Of a stretch of 64,000 nucleotides of DNA, positions 25,801 to 37,800 are shown piece after piece. Position 1 is the first letter of the stretch. Each line of letters opens with the position of its first letter. The DNA lies in contig WHVY01000002.1 of the NCBI GenBank assembly GCA_022266195.1, positions 10,245,001 through 10,309,000 of the forward strand, in the 5' to 3' direction. The position numbers were made by a program, and so were the translations under genes. Source of the stretch: Tetranychus cinnabarinus (lineage: Eukaryota; Arthropoda; Arachnida; Trombidiformes; Tetranychidae). The notes beneath the pieces were generated by a model. That model was given only the letters and a program-made list of their open reading frames with translations. It did no database searches and was not told where the DNA came from.

Positions 25801-28800
25801 AATTCACCACCAACTGTTCAGCTTTACGGTTTTCTTCTCATTCTTTTCTTTGTTACTTTCAGGGTTCATCAGAGTTTGAAATTTTATCTTCTTCGCCTTC
25901 TTCTTCTTTACTTGTTTCTTTTGAGCATCACTGGAAAGAGCTTTGGCTTGCCATTTCTTTAGATAATTTGTATTCCCAAATATTCAATTGTGAATCACTC
26001 ACTGTATATGATCACATTGAAATGATATCATTAAGGACACATAAAAACATTTATATTGTATGCCTTTGAATCTCTCTTTTTGTTGTTACCTTTATTTGCT
26101 TACTTGTTATCAGCTTTACGAACGTTAATGTTCATTAGCACATTGATGATCACTTTTGATGCTCACATTTTTCCTGCTTTTCATCCATTCAAACTTGATC
26201 AGTGTCAATTAAAGGACCAACAATTATAATGTTACCTTTCAATTTTAATCTCCACTCGCTAATGTTTACCTTGTAAAAGCTTCACCAGGTTGCCATTGAA
26301 CAAGAGCAAAAAAGCTCTTCATTTGCTTTCTCCCCAGTAATTAAGATTCTAGTAAAACGATAGGCAATGAAAAGGCAAGTAAATTTAGTCCAAAGATGAT
26401 TTAAGTGAAATAAAGGAACTGAAAGTTCCAAGACCAAAACTCATCGCATTCAATAAGCTTTCAACAAAAGTCCAATAGATCAAAATAGTAAGTCGATTGG
26501 AAGAAGCAAATTTTTAAAATTTAACAATTGAAATCGAAAAAAATTTCCATCATTTCCATGTTGATTTCAAATAGGAAACCAGGATTTACTCAGTTTATCC
26601 AATGTATGACTAGTTTTGCTCGATTCCTCATTTTTACCTCCAGCATGAAATGAACCCAATATTTAACTCTACAGATTTCATGCCGAGACCTCGACATCGT
26701 TAAAATATCGAAACATTTATCAAGTCGTTTCTCTATGAGAATAGACAACTTTTGATTCTTTAATTGAACTAGATTGTTATCAATGTAATGACTGATTTCG
26801 AAGGATTGTCTTTCTACTCTTGAAGCTACTCAAGTAATTATGTTTTTGCTTGAAATTGTAAATTCATTGCACTTGACTGAATTTGCATGGAAACTGAATT
26901 TTGTAAAATTTGAACTGCTTTGCTCCTTTGAGACAGTTTCTTGTTTCATTTATACTTTCATTTCAACTTGTCAGTCTGTTTTTTATGCAAACTTATTACT
27001 AATTAACCAAAAAACTGTCAGCTCATTTTGCTATTAATATCATTCTTATTAATCAATTTGCTCACAAACCTGGAAACTCGAAAGATGACTTCCAAGTGTA
27101 AAGATGAAAAATGAGAGAAGAAGGTAAAAAAAAAGTGTTTCATAAACTTTGTTCCTCCTCAAGTCAATTACGAGGGTAAAATATTTTCTTTTCATTTTTT
27201 CTTGTTCCTTTACATTGTCAGGTACAAAAAGACAGGTAAAAATGAGCCTAACAGGTGAACATAGTCAACTATTTATAGACTCATGGTTGATGTGACAAAC
27301 ACAGAGATAATAATTTCCATTATGTCTACTTTTACATTCCAAACACAATCAGTATATTAACAATTGAATAAACAATTTCACTCGTAAAATAATCAACTCC
27401 AATTGAAGATGATTTTCTTGCAAATTCGCCATTTGTTTCACATTTTACCTTTTCTCTTGACCAAACCTTTACCTCATTACATACATAATTGAATTTTCCC
27501 TTTCGATCTCATTCCATTGTTATTATACATTTTGTGCTATTTTTATCAACCACCTTATGTTAGCTTTTATTGCATGAAATATGCATTGTTTGAAGCGATC
27601 TCGTTACTTTCCTTGGCTCATCTCAGTTTCAGTCTTTGCCTTGAACACAATTCTGATGGCTTGATCCAGACTAGCAACATGATTGAAATGGATGGAAAGT
27701 CTTGCCCAATAAATTAAGATCATTTATATTCATCATAAGAAGTGTCAAAATAGCATCATTATAATTGCATTAATACATTAATGATCATCTTGAACAGGCT
27801 AAATCCAATTAAAAGTTAATGTTGGCTCAACTGTCTAACTGCATGAACTTCATCTTCAACCTCATACTTAATTAGCTTAATAATTTACAATTGAAACAAA
27901 TTCATCTCAACATGGAAAAGAAACAATCAAAAAAGTTTTTCCTTAAAATTCCAATCTATTCAAGTTTACAACTTTTCCCTTTTATCCATTGAACCTTTTC
28001 TGTCAAGAATTGCAAGTTTTGCCATTTTCCTCACCAATTGCCCTTTAAGTTGATAAAAGAGTTGAAAGAAGGCAAAAAGTCCATTTATATTCATTTTAGT
28101 TTGGCTTTTAATGCTTGACATTCCAATATCAGAGAGAAGAAAAAAATGGTTAAATTGTCCAGATTAATGTCTAGATTAAAGATTAATGGTCAGTATTATT
28201 GTGTTGACAAAGATGTAAGGAAAAAAGGTAGAAGTAAAAAGTGATTATATTGAATAATATGAATGAAGAAATGACGATAATTGGACAAACTCGGAGTGAT
28301 AACTCCCAGTTTTGATGGACTCATATTGTCTCTATTTATATGCACATTATAAATGATTGAAGGTTATATTGAGGCTAACTTGTACCTTTATATCCTACTT
28401 GAGGGTGTTGATTCACCAGGTTTTGCCTGATGAGTTTATACTTTGTTTTGTTCAATCAAAGGATTATCTGGAAACACGCAACCTTGTGTAATGAATAACT
28501 TTGTTTCTCACTATTTTCATTTCTTCACTTTATTCATGATATTAGTGTTGATTCCTAGTCTTTTTTTGAACAACCTGACAACAATCATATCTGTTGACTT
28601 CGCTTTACCCTGTCAACCTCATTTTCATCCATCTTCATTTCTTGTACTTTAACTACTTTTATTGGCTCCTTTTATTGCTTTGCAACCTTAAGTTTGCGTG
28701 TTTGTCTCGTGTTATTGGACGATCTCATTTTCCCCTTAAACGTTGAGCTATCATAACCATTACCAACTGACGAGTCGCATTGTTTATTACAATGATGACT

Positions 28801-31800
28801 GAGGTAATAAACAAAAAGGTTATGACAAAATTGTTGAGAAATGGAAAGATTATCATGAAATTGCAATCACTTTCTGAAGGAAACTTAGAAAATCTCATTT
28901 CTTCATTTTTAAGTCTAAATGCAATTTCTAATGAAAACACTGTTATGTGAACAAATCAATGGGTTCACTCGATTTCTGAGAAAATAATTTTCCAAGTTCA
29001 TTTGATACAGAAAATCGAAAGCTCAAAATTTATCAAAATCTCTCAATAGTCTGTTCAAAACAATATTTTAATCATTTGTTGGGTGTAATCGCAAAAACGC
29101 TACCTTTCATTGGTAGTAACGTCATGACAGTAAACTTAACGTTTGAATTATCTAGAATTTCAGGAAAATTTCGTCGAAAAATTGAATCATTTCGAAAAGT
29201 TGGTTTTTCCAATTCTGAATAATTCTGATGTCTCTTATGCTCAAGGTTTAGTATGAAACTTTTGAATTTCTTAAGATTTGGTGAACATTTAATTTTGCTT
29301 GTTATTGATTCACCATTTGGTTGGAATGTTTCACCGCAAGAAACAAATTGTCAAATGGAAAGCTCTTCATCTCATGTTTAGCTTAAACCTAGTAATGGAT
29401 AATAGATTCATGAATTTGCCTTTCTTTTATCAAATGGTAATGATGTTGATAAAAAACAGTGAACCAGAACTTTACTCAAAGAGTAAATACAATTCATTTT
29501 TAAACCATTAAAGCTTCACCATAAAGGCTCATCACCTAAATAGCAACCCAAAACAAAATGGAAACATTTTCTTCTCTTTACCTTTTTTCATCGTTTCATA
29601 TTCTCAATGAACACCGCAAAAACCATGATCCACTTTCCATTGAATGATTCTTATTCATTCTGATGAAAACCATTCTCATGCAATAGCAACAAGGCAAATG
29701 TAAATTAAATCATTAACACCAACAATGGAATCACAATCAAATTACACTCACCTTATGATTATTACATGGTTATTATGTATTGCTTGGTTTATTGTTAAGA
29801 AAAGGTGAAAAGTGAATTCATCTCATCATTTGTTTATTACCAAAGACCTGTGAATAAACCTGAAAACATGGACATGAATGTGTATCAAAATAATGAACAT
29901 TACAATTATTAATTCGGTTGATGGGAATGAAGAAGCGAAGGAAATGTAGAATGAAAATGATAAAATTTCCAATGGGAATTGACTATATTAGACTTGTTTA
30001 TTGGCTTCCCTGTTTGCCTTCCCTTTAATGGCACAAATAGTAATGACACTCAAATTGTTGATTGTTGCTTTACTTAACCCAATTGATGATTGTTACCAGA
30101 AAAGCGTTTGCTTTCGCTGTGTTAAACGAAAAATCTGATTAATTGAGAATTTAAATTGTTTCCTTTTCTTTTTGCTTTTTCTTTCTGGTAACACTTTGTT
30201 TTAATGAACATTTTGTTTTCTCTATTTTCGCTCACTTTTTCCTTGCTTTACTTTATCATGTAATAATATCATTACCTATTAACTGGGTTAACTTTATCAT
30301 CATTAAATGATGAATTGAATCTTGTTATTCATCATTGAACATCATTAAACAACATTCATTATTCAACTTATTTCTGCTCTTCACTTGCTTCAACAAGTTT
30401 ATCATTTTGTATAATGGACTAAACAAAAAAAAAGGAAACTCAATGTTTCTTTTAATATCAATTTTTAACCAGTTTACCCTTTGTGTCTCAGTGAAGGTTA
30501 AAAGATGAAATTTTCAAATGATTGATAAATGCTCAGATGAAACACCAATTGATACAGAATCAAAGTCAATTTCAAGAGTTGATTTTTCTCTTGATTTAGA
30601 TCCACAATTTTCATTCACACTTATCTAAGTTGATAATGCAAACGGTTAAAGATTAATGTTTATTTCAACAAAGGTTGAACCCAAAAATTGGACAATGATT
30701 TATCCAGTGAATGTCAAGTGTTTCACACTCAAAGTCAAATTTCGTCGGCTGGGAAGTGGGAGGAATAGTTTCAAGAGAACATGATTTGCAGGAGAAAAAC
30801 GAAAATCTCAAAAAATGATAAATGTTGACTTTTTTCTCCTTCCATTATTAATCTATTTTCTTGCTATTACAAGTACTTGATAAGACTTTTACAGCGTGTG
30901 TCCACTTAACATATGATGAAATTGGTGAAAGCTGGACCAGGAAGAAATGAAGATGAATGTTGAAACAAGAATTATGTATTGCACTTTCAGGTTTTTATCT
31001 GATAAAATGTTCGACCATAATGAAATATTGAAACAAGCAAAAAGTATTTCAAGACAAGATTCTTTTTTTCGTATATTTCTGCTGATTTTATTGTATTTTC
31101 CTTTTGTCTTGATTTACAGGGAAGAAAGTGATTATCATCTATCTTTGGGTAATTCCTTCTTCTCCGTAATTCGGGTAAATGAAGAAATGAATCTTACATG
31201 TAATTCTCATGGTGGAAAAAATGAACAGAAAAATGAATTACTAAAACGTTTAGCAAAGAAAGTGTATGATGATGAAATTAACGAATCAGATTGAATCAAG
31301 AAAGGAAAAGTAAAATTGGATGAAAATGATGGTCATGAGGAAAAAGTGAAAAGACATTGAAGAAATTGAGAAATGAGGATTCGAATATAAAATAAAAATG
31401 AAATTTCCTTGTCGACTTTTCTGTCCTTTTCATGATCCAGAGTCAACTGAGATTCTAATGAAATTTTGATTTTTGGTTCAATATTTTCTTTGAACTTTTG
31501 TTGATTCATTTCGATTTCATGGATTTCAAGTGATTCGCTGATTTCAAAGTGATGCAAATGTTTGATTTTTCCTTGAAATTGCTCTTCACTTGGTATTGGG
31601 TTTGTTTGTGTAAACAAGAAAATTACCAATTTCTTGACTTCTTTTCACTCCATTGTTCAATATTTCATTGCAATTTCATAGCGAGTTTACCTAAAACTGT
31701 CTCATGAACTTTGATTTTAAAAAGCAAAAGCTATTCATGTATTATGAACAGAACTGTGTATCAAATGAAACATGATGCACAAGCAGCCAAATCGAAACTT

Positions 31801-34800
31801 GAAATGTTTAAATTTTTACTTTGCAAATCTTTTCTTTTCCTTTCCTCCTTTCATCAACTTGAATATGTTGAAAGGTTTTCATGATTAGATTTTCAACATT
31901 TGTTTCATCTTCTTCTTTCCAAAAGCACTTTATGTTGCATTTCATTTTACCCTGCATTTTCATACCTTGCAACACATTTTTTATTCTCATTTACTTTTCA
32001 TCATGAATTTGATACATCAACAAGGTAACAAACTGATTCAGAGGAAAAGTTAAACAATAAAAGCAAAGCCGAAAAAGGTCAACAAATTTTTCAATTCAAT
32101 GTTGAATAATGAATTTTCATTTTTGCTTCATTTCCAAGATGAAATATTTATTATTGGAAACAAAAAAGTTAAAGCAAAACTGATCAATAATTTACAATTT
32201 ATTTTCACTTTTAACTTTTCCTTTGAAACAAGTTTCAACCTTTTTCATGAACAAAACTGTCAGTAACTTTAAATCTCTTGTGATCATTTTTAACCCAAAA
32301 TGTTCAAGAACAAGGTTCAAAGTCAAGCTCGTTTGTCTTTTGACATTTTTTTACCTTCAACTTTCGTCTCTACCTTTAGTCCTCTAAACTCACTTTTAAC
32401 GTCTCTCAATCAGATTGTCATTCAGCAAAAGCAGCAAAAAAAAGTGAGAAAAGTTGCACTTTTTTTTTCTTCTTCTTGCAACAACCTTATCATCATTATC
32501 ATTTCTCTCTTTCTTTTCATCATAACCTTGCTCTGTGAACAGGTGAAATCCTGGCAAAGGATCGATACTTTTCATTTCTCAATGTTTCGCCTTTTTTTCA
32601 GGGAATAAAATTGATGTAAAAAAACCATCTTAAGGACATTTTCATCATCATTTTCCCGCTTTTTTTCACCTTCTTTATATCAACTTGTTTCTTTAACCTC
32701 CAAACTGAGCTATTAGTTTATCACAATTTTTCCTTGCCCATGCGATACTTTATTTCAACTTTACAACAAAAAGTGAAGCACTTTATTTCCAGTCTTTTCA
32801 TTCCTCAAATAAAATACACTTTTCATCAACAGTTGACTTGCCAAGACCCAAGCCAACTCCAAGCCATCAATATTAAGCTCTGGCAAACAAAACATTTCCA
32901 AATGGCTTGTAACTAAAAATGTTCATTGGTCAAATTCGATGAATCGTTGTCAAATTATCGACTGAAATTATTCTCAACCAGACTGAAAACTGAAAACCAA
33001 TACTTTGCCCAATCTAATGAAAAGTGACTTAATAAGCAAAGTTCACTTTATTGACATTTCCAACTTTATGCTTAAAATGACAAAAATATGGATTCACAAT
33101 AGTCGCAATCATCTGATCTGAAACTTGCTCAGCATTATGCTTGTGACGAAAAGCTAGTTTAAACAATTCATCAATCATAGTCATGAGAAGGATTGAAACT
33201 TTTTTCCAGACTATCATTGAAATTGAATGGCGATGAGTGTTTGAGTGAATGTTGCATTTGTTAATTATTTTTCCACTCGATGAATCCAAGTGAATTGAGG
33301 AGCATTTCAATGAATGTTGAATTTTCTCGTTTTAATCTTTTTGTTTGCAAGTTTCTGTTTGAACTTGCTTTTGATTTCTCACAAGTTACCAATCAGGATT
33401 AACATGGTGAAAAGGGGTTTACCTTTACACTGGTATTTATCCACGTAAACATTGAAAACCTCTTTTGCCATTGCCTTTACTCAATGGTTATACATTTGTT
33501 GGCTGCCATTGTAAAAGATTAACTCATGGGTTTACTGTTTGAAAAGAAACCAAAGAGTGTTATCAATATCTTTTTACCTCAAATATTTATCCTTAAAGTA
33601 ATCTTTCATGGTAACAAAATCCCTGTTGGCTGAAGGCTATTAAAAGACTTTGATATAACTGTAAACCTTTGACTGTGTTGTCAAGCCAATTGTATTAAAA
33701 GAAAATAAGAATCTTAAGATTGGATGAAATGAGATGATGATGAAGAGTGGGAAGACAAATCGAGACCAACAAGAATGGAAAGAAGTGAGGAGAAAAAACT
33801 AAATGCTGTTATCCATCATTATTATATAAAAATTGCTTTGGAAAAGGTATTTTTCCTTTTTCCATTCTATTCATTTTTCCCCTCAACTTGACAAATTTTC
33901 ATCTTCATTGTATATTCATGGTTATACAACTGAAATGGTTCAATTGTTCAATTGAAAGGATGAAAGTGACCAACCAGTCGTTCTATAAATTGGAAAACTT
34001 TGAATTCTTTTGTCATCATATTTTCAATATCAACATGATCAGTCTGATAATGAATTAGATGATTAAATGGCCCATTAAATGTAATGTATTTGCTGTAAAA
34101 GTGTTGGGTTGAGATGGAAAAAGAGCAAAATTTTCTCATTTCTTTTTTTAGAAGCAAAACGCTTTTACCTGTTTAATGATTTATTTTCGTGTATCAAATT
34201 TGGTTGGAAAATTTTGTTTTCTTATTCTTCTTTTCACCATAATTCCTATTTCTAGTTTCATTGATCGATATTTGATTGAACAATGGTTTAAGGATGATGG
34301 TGATAATGATGATGACTTGTAAATAGGAAAATGTGGAAAAAGGTGAAAAAAAGATTATTGTAAGGATTTAATAAAATAAAATTGTAAGATGATTATTTTG
34401 ATGATTCTGATGGTTCCAAAGTAACACAGATGATACAGATTACTGGCTAAGAAGGAGCCACAAAAAAGTGTTTCTTGAGTAAAAAGGAAAATTCTATTAC
34501 TTTATACTCAACGTGTTTCGACTTTCATCTTTTGCTCATGACTTTTTAAACGTTAGACTGATATCCTTCTGTCTATTAGATTTAAGTTTGAGTTTAAAAT
34601 GTTGCTTCAATTATTGATTCGATTACTAGCCATTCTGGGTGAACTTGAAGTGATCATCAAGAGTGTCAAGAAAATCTTAACACCTTTTACCGGAGATGAA
34701 AAAACGTTAATATCATTGATTGGTTTACCAATATGGATATGAAGCTCTATGGTGTAGCCAGGTTGATATGTTCAAAGCTCTTCTTGAACATCTAGACTGT

Positions 34801-37800
34801 TTAATTTTGAAATTGTTTATCAGTTTTAAGAATTTTCGATTTTACGAAGATCGATTTCGATCAATCGTTCGTAGAGACCGATTGATTTTCGATTACATTA
34901 ACACAATTATATCGAAAAAATTGCCAAAAAAGTCACTCTTGATTTTTCAAAGCGAAAAAGTATCATTGGATCTACAAAATTGTCTACTGACTCGAGTTTT
35001 TCGAACTTGTTTTTGAGATCGATTTTTGTGTGAAAAATTGATCAGATCGATCTTGATCCAGAGTCAATTGTTTATTAGACAATCTGTTCAACTGGTTTCT
35101 GTTTTGCATGTAAAATGATATAAAGTCATTTTTGTTATGTTATTTTGCTCTTTTGGCTCATGTGCATGGAAAGAAAATATTTAGTTTAAAATATTCTCTC
35201 AAATAAAACTGTTTTCATTGAACAGACAAAACATGCTTCAGGTTATTTAGTTTATTCATTGAAAATTCAATTGTGTTGATTGTTGTGTGTATATTGTGTG
35301 GTGATGAAGGCATCTTCATTTTACCTCATGAAAAGTGATTACACTTGAATTTGATTTCTTTTCATTAAAATGATTCAATTTACCCGATGAAACTCAATTT
35401 TATTTAATGACAAAGAAACAAGAAGCGATAATTGTTTTCTTGGTAAACAGCAAATCAACTAAAGTAGTCAAAAAAAGAAAGTATTGCATGATAATTTGCA
35501 TAAAGAAAGTAAAAAAAGTTCCCCTTCCAATGCCAACCAATTACTCACGTTTCACAATTATTCAGTTAAATTATCTTAACTGAATCCTATCAGATTCCCA
35601 ACACGAAAATGCAAACTTATCACTCTATTAGATTATTTATGTTTTCAAAACGCAAATGAATTTCAATCAATTTCCAATAAAAATCCCTTCTGAATCCTCA
35701 AATCAAGCAAAACGATCGTCACAAAACTCCATAAAACCGATAAAAACCTCGAAATCGTGAAATCATTCCAATGCTTCAGTTTCATTAAAAAATCAAAACG
35801 CTTATCCAATTTCTCAGCTCTTCAGAAAAGCTGTTGCAACATGAAAAGCTCAGTTCATTTCAACTTCTGCAATTCATGGACTCATTTTTCATTATTTGTT
35901 TTACATTCAGTTTTATTCAAATTTCAGTCTAAAAATAGTTGTTTGAAAAAAAAACATTTAATTTGGTCAATCTTTTTACTTTTGTGCTTTTTCCTGTTTT
36001 GTAATATTTCATTTCAATTAAATGTTAAAGGTTGACGGGAAAATATTGTTTACCTGCTTCTGTCTTTAGCATGTATAAATAATGAGCAAAAAGGTAAACT
36101 GAATACTTTTGATTTGCATAATGTTATCAACTATAAGAGTTTGTGCCTGGGAGTGAAAACATGAAAATGAAATGTGATGATAAAACAAGATAATGTATCA
36201 ATGTTTTGACCAACATTTGTCAGTTAATTTTATCGGTCAACTTAATCCATTATCAATTGTCTTGTGTATACATTTTTGTTATCATTGTTGTTGTCTACCT
36301 GGGAAAGAAAAAAGAAGAAAGTGGAAAATCTTTCATTCTCTCTTGCTTTTCTCTTCTTCTCACTGGTGAACAAATGGCAGAGCACAATACAACAATGAAC
36401 TGAATAAGATAATGAAAATGTTTACCTGGATTCTTATTATTTTCATTCGGAATTCTTCAAGACTCATTTGTCTTCTTGTTTTCTGCTTATTTCCTTTCTC
36501 AATATAATAAACTATTTACCCTGTTTCTTTTCACGTTCATGTTTACCTTTTATGTCAGATAGAGTTATTCAATTCAGAGAATGGCAAAAGAAGAGAAGCA
36601 AAAAAGGCTAAATTTTGACCCAAAATGTAATAACTCAAGTTTCTGATGAATCTCATTGTCTTCATTTTAAATCAACTTTGTTCTGAAAATTAATTTCTCT
36701 TGATTTTTTCATTGTAAATGAGAAAAATCAAGAAAATCTGATGTCAAAAGTGAATGTTGGAATCGTGTTGAAACTCGAGTTTCCCTGATTAAAGTTCACA
36801 TTTGCCTAATCATAATCAATGATCGAGATTCAATATTAAGAATTTCATTTTCATTCAAATTTTCATTTGCATAATCTGACTCTTGTTGAAGCATGTTTAT
36901 AAATATTGAACTTATTCATTTTAGAGTCTCGAAGTCGTTATCAGTTTCTTAGTTGATCAAAAATGCTGAAATGCATTAAGAGAAATGTTGGTTTCTGAAC
37001 TTGCAAATGAGCCATTGATGCATCGAAATGATTCCAGCATTGAAATTGTTCATTACTCGTTGTTGCGTGTTAATCATTTCGTGCATATTTAACTTGATTT
37101 TTTGCTGCTCATTTCCATTTGTCTCTTCATCTTTCATTTTGATAATTTTTGTTAATATTATCTAATCTAATGAAACAACTCAATGAACTCTTGTACTAAT
37201 CTCTTGAAATTTAATGCTTCAATCAACAAATAAAACCTTTTTCTCTTGTTCTTCTTCTTTTTTTCCTTCTCTTTTCCTGTAATTCTAGAAATGCCAATTT
37301 ATGGTGAAAATGGTTAATACAAATTTTTATTGTATTTACTAATTGAATTGTGGCACTTTGCTGTCACTCAAATAACCTTAATTTGTGTTCAGTTATCGAT
37401 TTCCAGCAAATAATCATTTCTCTCTAAATGAACATTTTACTTTCAGGTGAAAAGAAACAGATAATGAAATTATTATTCAATCTTGCTCAATCATATTACA
37501 GAATCAATTTGCTTCTCTCGTAATTTTTCATCTCGAAATCCTTAAACTTCAATATTTTATATCGCCAGTTTAGCCATTTAATCGTATCAAGACATTTCCT
37601 AATGAACATTCATAAAATATTTATACACAAGCAAAATGCATTCCCGATTCACCGCCTATTTCATTAAAAATTCAAGTTGATTCAATATTTGGATAAACTT
37701 ATCTTGACTTATATTTTGAAATAATCATTTCTGTAACTCAAAAGATGAAAGCTGCTTAAATCAAATTCAATGAAAATCATTTCGAAGTCTTTAGCTTTCC

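Noticed and set aside
25623..26069. 148-codon frame, longest inside the giant intron
   Set aside because: Phe/Ser/Leu-rich from T-rich DNA, no domain, and it starts in a TTC-type run; consistent with chance in AT/TC-rich sequence.
30947..31294. 115-codon frame with mixed composition in intron 2
   Set aside because: Less biased than most but without a recognisable motif; a single open frame of this size is expected by chance in 31 kb. Protein search would settle it.
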